48,291 nucleotides of DNA from Clostridia bacterium (GTDB taxonomy: Bacteria; Bacillota; Clostridia; Oscillospirales; CAG-272): NCBI GenBank assembly GCA_900763885.1, contig CAAFLY010000155.1, positions 1-48,291 on the forward strand. Direction: 5' to 3'. This document shows, piece after piece, positions 40,795 through 48,291 of this stretch. Numbering within the stretch: position 1 is the stretch's first letter; every line of letters begins with the position of its first letter. A program made the position numbers and the translations under genes. The notes under the pieces were generated by a model, which worked only from the letters and a program-made list of their open reading frames with translations, was not told where the DNA came from and searched no databases.

Positions 40795-40880
40795 ATCCCC
40801 GGAAGAGTGTGCATCGGAGCTTTTTCGTGCGGCTCTTCCCCCCCCCGACACTGTGCTTATTCTATGTGAGGTATCCCATC

Positions 40881-42428
40881 ATGCCAAGACAAATTATCAA
40901 TATCGTCAACTTTATCCGTGCCGTGGAGCCGCGGTCCGATGTCGATCTGCTGCGGGTCGTGCGGGAGCAGATCCGGCTCATCGACAAAAACGGGCTGCGC
41001 GCCACGTTTCTCCTTCAGTACGACGCGCTTTTGCTGCCGGAATTCACGGATCTGCTCCGTTCCCTCGATCCCGCGCGGTATGAGCTCGGTATCTGGTACG
41101 AGGTCGTGGAGCAGCTGACCGACGCGTGCGGTATTCCGTGGACCGGCCGCTGGTCGTGGGACTGGCACTGCCACTGCGGCTTCCCGGTCGGATATACTAA
41201 GCCGCAGCGCGAGGCGATGATCGACGAATTCTTCCGCAAATTCAAGGAGGTGTTCGGGCAATATCCGCGCGTGTTCGGCTCGTGGCTCTTTGATTCCCAC
41301 ACCGTCCGCTACATGACGCGCAAATACGACATGGACGCGCTGTGCAACTGCAAGGAGCAGTACGGCACCGACGGCTATACCCTCTGGGGCGGCTACTACG
41401 GACAGGCGTATTACCCAAGCGCGACCAACGTATTCATGCCGGCGCAGCGTGCGGAGGAGCAATTGCCCGCGCCGCTGTTCCGTATGCTCGGTTCCGACCA
41501 GGTCCGCCAGTACGATTTCGGCATGGATCCCGACAATGGCGCGAATACCTGCCAGGGGGTGATCACCCTTGAGCCCGTGTACTGCGCGGGAAACGGCGGG
41601 GGCGGCGGTGTTCCGGAATGGGTGGATTGGTATCTACGCGAGAATTTTAACGGTGAATGTCTCAGCTTCGGCTATGCGCAGGCGGGGCAGGAAAACAGCT
41701 TCGGATGGGACGCGATGCGCGCCGGTCTGACCGATCAGTTCGCGAAATTCGCCGCGCTGCAGCGGGAAGGCAGACTCACCGTGGAGCCAATGGGAGAAAC
41801 CGGCCGCTGGTACAAGGAAACGTACAGCACGACTCCGGCGTCCGCGATCACGGCGCACGGCGCATGGGACGATCCCGCGCTGGATTCCGTGTGGTTCTCC
41901 GACAGATTCTACCGCGCGAACCTCTACGGCGACAAAAAATCGGTGCGCGTGCGCGATCTGCATATTTTCGACGAAGGTACGCCCGATCCGTTTGAGGATA
42001 CCGTATGCACCGCGAACGAGGCGGTATACGAAACGCTGCCCGCCGTCGATGGGAACCGCTACAGCGGAAACGGCGTTGTCGCGGGACTGTACCCCGTGGA
42101 CGAGACGACCGGCGAACCGTTCGCGTATGAAAAGATGGAGTTTACCGATCTCGGCGAGGGCAAGGCGCGGGTCATCTTCGGCAGCATCGTCTTTGGTATG
42201 CGCGACAACCTGCTCCTCTGCACCGCAGATCGCCCGTTCCGGCTCGAAAACCGCATCGGTAAGGACGGCGGTCATCTGCCCACAGTCGTATCGCTGACGG
42301 AAAAAGCGCTGACGCTCTCCTACGACGGACGCACGTATCGGATCACCCTCGAAAAAGGAACGTTCCGCGACGCGAAAACGCTCCTGTCGGAGAACAGCAT
42401 CGTATCCGCACGGTTCACGCTCGCATAA
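40881..42428 (+). CDS. Polysaccharide deacetylase-like / glycosidase-fold protein
   Basis: This 515-residue protein is not firmly recognised. The first 270 or so residues look like a (beta/alpha)-barrel resembling polysaccharide deacetylases or related glycoside hydrolases (NFIRAVEPRSDVDLLRVV, RATFLLQYDALLLPEF, WSWDWHCHCGFPVGYT, VFGSWLFDSHTV). WDWHCHCG may hold metal-binding His and Asp residues. The last 220 or so residues are a beta-rich domain. Cytoplasmic location is likely because no signal peptide is seen. The ATG at 40881 was chosen for GAGGT upstream; the frame extends to 40767 through the leader. It lies between a divergent YgjP-like gene and a terminator. Confidence 0.68.
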   Translation: MPRQIINIVNFIRAVEPRSDVDLLRVVREQIRLIDKNGLRATFLLQYDALLLPEFTDLLRSLDPARYELGIWYEVVEQLTDACGIPWTGRWSWDWHCHCGFPVGYTKPQREAMIDEFFRKFKEVFGQYPRVFGSWLFDSHTVRYMTRKYDMDALCNCKEQYGTDGYTLWGGYYGQAYYPSATNVFMPAQRAEEQLPAPLFRMLGSDQVRQYDFGMDPDNGANTCQGVITLEPVYCAGNGGGGGVPEWVDWYLRENFNGECLSFGYAQAGQENSFGWDAMRAGLTDQFAKFAALQREGRLTVEPMGETGRWYKETYSTTPASAITAHGAWDDPALDSVWFSDRFYRANLYGDKKSVRVRDLHIFDEGTPDPFEDTVCTANEAVYETLPAVDGNRYSGNGVVAGLYPVDETTGEPFAYEKMEFTDLGEGKARVIFGSIVFGMRDNLLLCTADRPFRLENRIGKDGGHLPTVVSLTEKALTLSYDGRTYRITLEKGTFRDAKTLLSENSIVSARFTLA

Positions 42429-42438
42429 ACACGCGAAA

Positions 42439-42484
42439 ATCCCCTGTACCCGCCGTTTTTTCGGTCGATACAGGGGATATTTTT
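42439..42484. terminator. Bidirectional terminator between the deacetylase-like gene and the pyr operon
   Basis: ATCCCCTGTA (42439-42448) pairs perfectly with TACAGGGGAT (42469-42478), followed by TTTTT on the plus strand and TTTT on the minus strand. Confidence 0.85.
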
Positions 42485-42573
42485 GCGCACGCATCTGCGC
42501 CCACACCGCGTTTTTCCGCCGGATCGCCCGATCACACGGCTTCGGACGCGAAAGAGGATTGTTCCGCGCTTTC

Positions 42574-43002
42574 TTATTTTTCCGCCGGCGTATCGCAGTA
42601 GAGGCAGCGGTATTCGCCCTCTCCCTCGCCGCAGAGCTTGAAGATATGCGCAAGCTCCTGCTCCGTCGAGGTGATGCAGCGCGGATTTTTGCACCGGATC
42701 ACGTTGCGCAGTACCGTCGGGCGGGACAGATGCCGCTTTTCCACGCATTTCCCGCCCGCGATCCGGTTGACGGTGATGCCGGGATCCACGTAGCCGAGCG
42801 CGTCAAAGTCGATATTCGCAAGCGCGACCTGTGCGCCGATCTTGATGATGTCCTTTCTGCCCATCTTCCCGGACGGTACGTTTTTGAGGATCGCCACCGT
42901 GCAGTCGAGCGCGTCCAGACCGAGCGTTTCGTATACGCGCATCCCCCGTCCGGCGGTGATGTGGTCGAGGACGATGCCGTTTTCTATCGAATCAATGTAC
43001 AT
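42574..43002 (-). CDS. pyrI: Aspartate carbamoyltransferase regulatory subunit
   Basis: This 142-residue PyrI binds nucleotide effectors and links catalytic PyrB trimers. The zinc-binding C-terminal domain shows C104-x4-C109 and C133-x2-C136, matching the known ligands of the family. The N-terminal allosteric domain contains GIVLDHITAGRGMRVYETLG. Its start overlaps the end of pyrB by 11 nt, so they are translated together. The overlap and full zinc site suggest a functional allosteric enzyme. The pair is the last in the pyrimidine operon. Confidence 0.97.
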   Translation of the reverse strand: MYIDSIENGIVLDHITAGRGMRVYETLGLDALDCTVAILKNVPSGKMGRKDIIKIGAQVALANIDFDALGYVDPGITVNRIAGGKCVEKRHLSRPTVLRNVIRCKNPRCITSTEQELAHIFKLCGEGEGEYRCLYCDTPAEK

Positions 43003-43936
43003 TTTCTTCCCCCGTAATCTCCGGCGTCAGGCCGAGCAGCATCAGTATCAGCGCCATACGCATGAGCTTTCCGCAGTATACCTGCTTGAAATAGCACGCC
43101 CGCGGATCGCGATCGATCGCCACGGAAATTTCGTTGACGCGCGGCAGCGGATGGAGGATCGACATATCCGCCTTCGCGCAGGTCAGCTTGTCCGCGGTGA
43201 GAATGTACGTGTCGCGCAGACGGAGATATTCCTCCTCACTGACGAACCGTTCCTTCTGGACGCGCGTCATGTAGAGAATGTCCAATTCCGGCATCGCGTC
43301 CTCCAGCTTTGTCGTTTCGCGGTACGGGATCCGTTCCTTGACGAGGATGTCCCGGCGCACGTATTCCGGCAGACGCAGCTCAGCGGGCGAGATGAGGACG
43401 AATTTGATCCCCGTGTACCGGGACAGCGCGGCGATGAGGGAATGGACGGTCCGCCCGAATTTGAGATCCCCGCAGAAGCCGACGGTGAGATCGGACAGGC
43501 GCCCCTTTTCCCGGCGGATCGTGCAGAGGTCGGCAAGGGTCTGGGTCGGATGGCTGTGTCCGCCGTCGCCCGCGTTGATGACCGGGATCGACGCGTTCAT
43601 GGAGGCCACAAGCGGCGCACCCTCCTTCGGATGACGCATGGCGATGATGTCCGCGTAGCAGCTCACCACTCTGGCGGTATCGGCGACACTTTCCCCCTTG
43701 GACGCGGATGAGCTTTGCGCCTCCGAGAAGCCGATCACGTGGCCGCCGAGCTCATACATAGCCGCTTCAAAGCTCAGTCTGGTGCGCGTGGACGGCTCAA
43801 AGAAGAGGGTCGCGAGCTTTTTGCCGTCGCAGAGGTGCGCGTATTTCGCCGGATTTTTCTCAATGTCGAACGCCGTGGCGATGAGGGAATCGATCTCCGG
43901 CACGGACAGCTCCAAAATATCGATGAGACTTCTCAT
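42992..43936 (-). CDS. pyrB: Aspartate carbamoyltransferase catalytic subunit
   Basis: This 314-residue PyrB joins carbamoyl phosphate and aspartate to form N-carbamoyl-aspartate, the second step of UMP synthesis. It has FFEPSTRTRLSFE (45-57), the carbamoyl-phosphate loop with S49, T50 and R51, then HSHPTQTLADL and HPLPRVNEI in the aspartate domain. The size is typical. It lies 4 bp after the pyrE stop and overlaps pyrI. Carbamoyl phosphate comes from carAB 20 kb away on the other strand. Confidence 0.98.
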   Translation of the reverse strand: MRSLIDILELSVPEIDSLIATAFDIEKNPAKYAHLCDGKKLATLFFEPSTRTRLSFEAAMYELGGHVIGFSEAQSSSASKGESVADTARVVSCYADIIAMRHPKEGAPLVASMNASIPVINAGDGGHSHPTQTLADLCTIRREKGRLSDLTVGFCGDLKFGRTVHSLIAALSRYTGIKFVLISPAELRLPEYVRRDILVKERIPYRETTKLEDAMPELDILYMTRVQKERFVSEEEYLRLRDTYILTADKLTCAKADMSILHPLPRVNEISVAIDRDPRACYFKQVYCGKLMRMALILMLLGLTPEITGEENVH

Positions 43937-43940
43937 GCGC

Positions 43941-44588
43941 TCACTCCTTTGCCGCGTGCATCCAGCTCTCGTCGGCGGGATTGTCGCGGAAATGGCGCAG
44001 CCGGTCGATGTCCGTGGGCGCGATATAGCCGTTCTCCGCAGCCACCGCGCAGATCTCGTCGAAATTCGTCAGACTGACATTGCGCACCTCTGCCGCCGCC
44101 AGCCGATCGATGCCCTTCTGCATACCGTAGGTGAAGATGCTGACTACGCCGAGCACTACAGCGCCCGCCTCTCTGAGTGCATCCACGACCTCGATCACGC
44201 TGCCGCCTGTGGAGATGAGATCCTCAATGACGACGACCTTCTCGCCCGCATCCAGTCTCCCCTCGATCCGGTTCTGTCTGCCGTGATCCTTGTTGCCGGA
44301 GCGGACGTATCCCATCGGCAGGCCGAGAATGTGCGCGGCAATGGCGGCGTGTGCGATTCCGGCGGTCGAGGTCCCCATCAGCGCCTCTGCCTCCGGGAAT
44401 TCCCGCTTCACAGTCTCGGCGATCGCGTTTTCCACGTCCGTGCGCACATCCGGTGCGGACAGCGTCAGGCGGTTGTCGCAGTAGACGGGGCTTTTGATCC
44501 CGCTTGCCCATGTGAACGGCTCGTTCGGACGGAAAAATACCGCCTGTATCTTCAACAGATCCCTTGCAATCAACGTTTTCGTATCCAT
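43941..44588 (-). CDS. pyrE: Orotate phosphoribosyltransferase
   Basis: This 215-residue PyrE makes orotidine monophosphate from orotate and PRPP. The PRPP-binding loop VVVIEDLISTGGS is at 118-130. MGTSTAGIAHAA (71-82) and YVRSGNKDHG (94-103) are typical active-site segments. ATG 44588 has AAGGAG 8 bases upstream; a GTG at 44597 is in frame but less well placed. It lies 12 bp after pyrF. Confidence 0.97.
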   Translation of the reverse strand: MDTKTLIARDLLKIQAVFFRPNEPFTWASGIKSPVYCDNRLTLSAPDVRTDVENAIAETVKREFPEAEALMGTSTAGIAHAAIAAHILGLPMGYVRSGNKDHGRQNRIEGRLDAGEKVVVIEDLISTGGSVIEVVDALREAGAVVLGVVSIFTYGMQKGIDRLAAAEVRNVSLTNFDEICAVAAENGYIAPTDIDRLRHFRDNPADESWMHAAKE

Positions 44589-44600
44589 ATTCCGCACTCC

Positions 44601-45311
44601 TTATCGATTCTCAGAAAATTCCGCGACACACCGTCTGTATGCCGTCAGCGGGTCTGCCGCCTGTGTGATCGGTCTGCCGACTACGATGTAGTCCGAACCG
44701 AGCCGCCATGCCGCTGCCGGTGTCGCGATACGGACCTGATCCCCCGCGTCTCCGTCGGCAAAGCGCACACCAGGGGTGACCGTGGCGAAATCCGCCCCGA
44801 GCCGTTCATGGATCGCGCCCGCTTCCCACGGGGAGCATACCACGCCGTCCAGTCCCGCCGTACGCGCGTTTTCGGCATAGTGGAGCACCGTTTCCTCCAT
44901 GGAATGCGGGATCCACAGCTCGTCGTGCAGTCTCTGCTCGCTCGTCGAGGTCAGCTGGGTCACGGCGATGCACTTGGTTTTGCGCTCCCCATTCACGGTC
45001 AGCCCCTCGATGGCGGCACGCATCATATCGATTCCACCGGCGGCGTGCAGATTCGTCATGTCCACACCGAGCCCCGCCAGCACCGCCATTGCCTTTTTCA
45101 CCGTATTCGGGATGTCGTGGAGCTTCAGATCGAGGAAGATCTTGTATCCGCGCTCCCGCAGCGTTTCCACCATCGACGGACCGGCGGCGTAGTACAGCTC
45201 CATGCCGATCTTCACGTACGGCTTGTCCTCCTCGAACCGGTCGAGAAACGCGAGCGTCTCCGCAGCCGACGGAAAATCACAGGCGATGATCACTTCTCTT
45301 TTTGCGTTCAT
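44601..45311 (-). CDS. pyrF: Orotidine 5'-phosphate decarboxylase
   Basis: This 236-residue PyrF decarboxylates OMP to UMP, the last step of the pathway. DLKLHDIPNTV (61-71) supplies the catalytic D61, K63 and D66. ACDFPSAAE near residue 10 and VTPGVRFADGDAGDQ at about 180 mark the phosphate site. Start and stop overlap pyrD by 4 nt (ATGA type) and pyrE follows closely, showing tight operon packing. Confidence 0.97.
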   Translation of the reverse strand: MNAKREVIIACDFPSAAETLAFLDRFEEDKPYVKIGMELYYAAGPSMVETLRERGYKIFLDLKLHDIPNTVKKAMAVLAGLGVDMTNLHAAGGIDMMRAAIEGLTVNGERKTKCIAVTQLTSTSEQRLHDELWIPHSMEETVLHYAENARTAGLDGVVCSPWEAGAIHERLGADFATVTPGVRFADGDAGDQVRIATPAAAWRLGSDYIVVGRPITQAADPLTAYRRCVAEFSENR

Positions 45312-46222
45312 ATATGTGCTCCTCCTACCATATCCATCCAGTTTTCGATTCCGTATTTTTCCATTGTCTCCGGCAGGCGGGCGATGATGTCCCGACAGAC
45401 CGTCGGCTCCGTGAGGTTGGCCGCGCCGATCTGTACCGCACTCGCGCCTGCCAGCAGCATTTCCACACAGTCCTCTGCCGACGAGACGCCGCCCATACCG
45501 ATGAGCGGGATTTTTACCGCCTCATACACCCGGTAGACCATCGCGACCGCCACCGGAAATACCGCGGGGCCGGACAGTCCGCCCGTTTTGTTCGCGAGGA
45601 TCGGACGGCGGCGGCGCAGATCGAGCCGCATACCGACTAAGGTATTGATGAGCGACAGTCCGTCCGCTCCGGCAGCCTCACACGCACGCGCGATCTCCGT
45701 GATGTCCGTGACATTGGGGGTCAGCTTCACAAAAACGGGCTTTTTCGCGACTTTTTTTACCGCGGAGGTGACCTCGGCCGCAAGCGCCGGGGAGGTGCCG
45801 AAGCCCATGCCGCCGCCGTGTACGTTCGGACAGCTGATGTTCACCTCGAGGATGCCGACGTTTTCCGCCGCGTCCAGCTTTTGTGCGCAGGATACGTATT
45901 CCGCGACCGAGAAGCCGCCGATGTTGGCAATGACCGGCTTGCCGTAGATCTTCTGCAGGTTCGGCAGCTCCTCCGCGACCACGCGATCCACACCGGGATT
46001 CTGCAGACCAACGGAATTGAGCATTCCCGCAGGCGTTTCCGCGATTCGCGGCGTGGGATTGCCGAAGCGTTCGTTCTCCGTCGTTCCCTTGATGGAGATG
46101 GAGCCGAGGCAGCGGATATCGTATATCTGTGCAAATTCTCTGCCGTAGCCGAATGTGCCGCTTGCCGGGATCACCGGATTGTCGAGCGTCAAACCGGCGA
46201 GCTGTACCGTCATATTCACCAT
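45308..46222 (-). CDS. pyrD: Dihydroorotate dehydrogenase, class 1B catalytic subunit
   Basis: This 304-residue FMN protein oxidises dihydroorotate to orotate. EVNISCPNVHGGG includes C131, the catalytic Cys of class 1B enzymes. VKLTPNVTDI and GMGGVSSAEDC contact FMN. It passes electrons to NAD through the PyrK subunit encoded directly upstream. GAGGTG lies 5 bases before ATG 46222. The start overlaps pyrK by 7 nt. Confidence 0.97.
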   Translation of the reverse strand: MVNMTVQLAGLTLDNPVIPASGTFGYGREFAQIYDIRCLGSISIKGTTENERFGNPTPRIAETPAGMLNSVGLQNPGVDRVVAEELPNLQKIYGKPVIANIGGFSVAEYVSCAQKLDAAENVGILEVNISCPNVHGGGMGFGTSPALAAEVTSAVKKVAKKPVFVKLTPNVTDITEIARACEAAGADGLSLINTLVGMRLDLRRRRPILANKTGGLSGPAVFPVAVAMVYRVYEAVKIPLIGMGGVSSAEDCVEMLLAGASAVQIGAANLTEPTVCRDIIARLPETMEKYGIENWMDMVGGAHI

Positions 46223-46944
46223 ACGATCACCTCTCTCTCAAGCACCGGACCGTCGCGGCAGATCCGGATCGAGCCGTATTTCGTCTTGCAGCTGCAGCCC
46301 ATGCACGCGCCGAAGCCGCAGCCCATCCGCTCCTCGAAGCTGTATTCGCCGGGACAGGTCAGTCTGTCGTACACGGCATGGAGCATCGGGATCGGTCCGC
46401 ATGCGTAGCTGTAGGTGCAGGCGTCGTCGAGCAGTCCGATCACCGTTCCCGTCTCCCCATACGTGCCGTCCATGGTCGCCGTCCGTACGGTGCAGCCGAG
46501 CGCGGCAAATTCCTCTGTGTAAAAGACGTCCTCCCGCGACGCAAAGCCGCAGATCACCGTTACCGGCACGTTTTTTGCCCGCAGCCGTTTTGCCAGTCCG
46601 TAGAGCGGGGGTACGCCCACACCGCCGCCGACCAGCACAGGACGCGCGCCGCAGCGATCGACGGAAAATCCGTTGCCCAGTCCCGTGAGCAGATCCAGCT
46701 TCTCGCCGGCCGCTCTCTCCGACAGCCACTGTGTCCCGCCGCCGACCACCTTATAAATGAGTGTGAGCCCATCCCCGTCCCAGTCGCATACCGAGATCGG
46801 ACGGCGCAGGTAGTATCCGTCGGCGCGCACATTCACAAACTGTCCGGGAGATGTGAGCTCCTCCGTGTTTCCGGCAAGGCGCATCCGCCAAACGTCCCGC
46901 GCGATCCGGGTATTCTCCGCGACCGCAAACCAATCCTTGCGCAT
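46216..46944 (-). CDS. pyrK: Dihydroorotate dehydrogenase electron-transfer subunit
   Basis: This 242-residue flavoprotein with a ferredoxin-reductase fold has the FAD signature RRPIS (47-51) and VGGGVGVPPLYGL for NAD binding. The C-terminal [2Fe-2S] motif has C209, C214, C217 and C229. It accepts electrons from PyrD FMN and reduces NAD+. The gene follows pyrC without a gap and is translated just before pyrD. Confidence 0.96.
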   Translation of the reverse strand: MRKDWFAVAENTRIARDVWRMRLAGNTEELTSPGQFVNVRADGYYLRRPISVCDWDGDGLTLIYKVVGGGTQWLSERAAGEKLDLLTGLGNGFSVDRCGARPVLVGGGVGVPPLYGLAKRLRAKNVPVTVICGFASREDVFYTEEFAALGCTVRTATMDGTYGETGTVIGLLDDACTYSYACGPIPMLHAVYDRLTCPGEYSFEERMGCGFGACMGCSCKTKYGSIRICRDGPVLEREVIVW

Positions 46945-48246
46945 TTATTCTCCCTCGCTTTCGCTGTATACCGTCTTTCCGTCCGCCACCGTGCAGACAC
47001 ATTTTCCGTATACCGTCCACCCGGCAAACGGGGTCGCGCGGCCCATTGTGGCAAATCGCTCCGGATCTATGGTGTATGCGTGCTCTGTGTCCCATACGGT
47101 GAGGTTTGCCCGCGCGCCGACTGTGAGCTCTCCCCCGTCCAGCGCAAACCGTCCCGCTGGTGCCGCAGTCAGCATCGCGAGGATCCGGGCAAGCGGCACG
47201 ATCCCCGGCAGACAGAGCTCTGTGTACACCACTGGGAACGCCGTCTCCAGTCCGACTACGCCCATGAGACTGCCCCGCAGCCCGCGCGATTTTTCCTCCC
47301 GGCTGTGCGGCGCGTGATCCGTGGCGAGCATATCGATCGTCCCGTCGCACACGCCCTCTATGAGCGCGTCCCGGTCGGCTGCCGCGCGGATCGGCGGATT
47401 CATCTTGAACCTGCCCTCATCCCGCAGCGCCGCGTCCGTCAGCGTGAGATAATGGGGGGCTGTCTCCGCGGTCACGTCCACACCGGATCTTTTCGCGTCC
47501 CGGATGAGGGATACTGCCTCCCGCGTCGATATGTGGCACACGTGGTACGCGCAGCCCGTCTGTGCCGCCAGTGCCAGATCCCTTTCGATCATCCTCCACT
47601 CGGATTCCGATGCGATGCCGGGGATGCCGTGCGCCCTTGCCCAGTCCCCCTCGTGGATCACCCCGCCGCGAAGCAGGTCGTTCACCTCACAGTGCGCCGA
47701 TATGGTCTTTCCGACCGCTTTGCACCGCTCCATCAGCTCCCGCATCAGTCCCTCGTCCTGCACGCCGCGGCCGTCATCGGAAAATCCCGCGACATAGGGG
47801 GCAAGTCCCTCGATGTCCGACGGGGTCTGGCCGCCCTCGCCAATCGTCAGCGCGCCGAACGGCACCACGCGCACCACGGCGTCCCGCTCGATACGCTCTG
47901 TCTGAGCACGGAGATGCTCCACGCTGTCCGGCACCGGATTCAGATTCGGCATGGTGCAGACCGTGGTGTATCCGCCGTGCGCCGCCGCCATGGAACCCGT
48001 GCGGATCGTCTCCTTATACAAAAATCCCGGCTCACGGAAATGCACATGGACATCCGTAAAACCGGGGAAAACCGCACAATCGCCAAAATCACGGCACACA
48101 AAACCGTCCGCGAAAGCCGGAAGGGAAACAGAAGCGCCATACTCTTTTTCAATACGCGTGATTCTGCCGTCCTCGACAAACACCGCCGCGGGAGAAAATC
48201 CACCGTCCAGCCATACGCGCCGACTCACGAACACCATCTTCGGCAT
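46945..48246 (-). CDS. pyrC: Dihydroorotase
   Basis: This 433-residue class I dihydroorotase closes N-carbamoyl-aspartate to dihydroorotate. Zinc ligands H67 and H69 are in DVHVHFREPG. SAHCEVND and YHVCHISTREA hold further His residues, and DMLATDHAPHS carries the catalytic Asp. It is the first gene in the operon pyrC-K-D-F-E-B-I. GGAGG lies 7 bases before ATG 48246. A run of seven T lies about 15 bases upstream of the GGAGG site, near the window edge. Confidence 0.96.
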   Translation of the reverse strand: MPKMVFVSRRVWLDGGFSPAAVFVEDGRITRIEKEYGASVSLPAFADGFVCRDFGDCAVFPGFTDVHVHFREPGFLYKETIRTGSMAAAHGGYTTVCTMPNLNPVPDSVEHLRAQTERIERDAVVRVVPFGALTIGEGGQTPSDIEGLAPYVAGFSDDGRGVQDEGLMRELMERCKAVGKTISAHCEVNDLLRGGVIHEGDWARAHGIPGIASESEWRMIERDLALAAQTGCAYHVCHISTREAVSLIRDAKRSGVDVTAETAPHYLTLTDAALRDEGRFKMNPPIRAAADRDALIEGVCDGTIDMLATDHAPHSREEKSRGLRGSLMGVVGLETAFPVVYTELCLPGIVPLARILAMLTAAPAGRFALDGGELTVGARANLTVWDTEHAYTIDPERFATMGRATPFAGWTVYGKCVCTVADGKTVYSESEGE

Positions 48247-48291
48247 ATTCCGTCCTCCGTAACAAAAAAATCTGCGCCGCGCGAGACGGTA

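Overview
The window looks like chromosome from an uncultured member of the Bacillota, class Clostridia, probably a gut commensal. The grounds are: GC-rich coding DNA with strong AGGAGG-type ribosome binding sites; sigma-A-like promoters almost always with 17-bp spacers; pyrimidine genes with both PyrI and the PyrK/PyrD class 1B dihydroorotate dehydrogenase; a monomeric [FeFe] hydrogenase; VanZ and QueH proteins; and many glycan-active enzymes. The exact taxon cannot be named from sequence alone.

Layout. 1-1560: tRNA-Gln with a consensus promoter, and an intact ISAs1-family insertion sequence with a perfect 10-bp target duplication next to that promoter. 1567-7207: an FAD oxidoreductase divergent from hisS, a MazG-like protein and aspS. 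7218-14957: an orphan solute-binding lipoprotein, an anion permease, a hydrogenase with a small [2Fe-2S] ferredoxin, a kinase-like protein, a LysR regulator and a surface CBM9-like protein. 15128-19163: an AraC regulator divergent from a three-gene dehydrogenase operon, with a perfect inverted repeat between them. 19179-23984: a candidate structured RNA, then carAB. 24059-27794: PHP hydrolase, M28 peptidase, nitroreductase, a tiny ORF and a radical SAM protein. 27801-42484: a glycan and accessory region (GH43, GH18, sialidase, GH2, SGNH esterase, esterase, deacetylase-like protein) with VanZ, QueH and a YgjP-type protein. 42574-48246: pyrCKDFEBI on the minus strand. With carAB, every step from bicarbonate/glutamine to UMP is encoded here.

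The most unusual signal is a family of about 87-bp palindromic elements at 10172, 23821, 32596 and 39184, with a diverged copy at 38120 and a doubtful short one at 40748. Each clear copy is flanked by TAA/TAA (or TAA/TNA). In four of five the first TAA is the stop codon of the upstream gene. All five lie in the same orientation relative to that gene, and three are followed by the gene's intrinsic terminator. The fifth copy sits inside the 3' end of queH and changed its C-terminus. This suggests a non-autonomous element that inserts at TAA and survives mainly at stop codons.

The second notable signal is a 19213-19425 transcript candidate with its own promoter, long-range pairing between its ends and an intrinsic terminator, directly upstream of carA. 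No CRISPR array, prophage or rRNA gene was seen.
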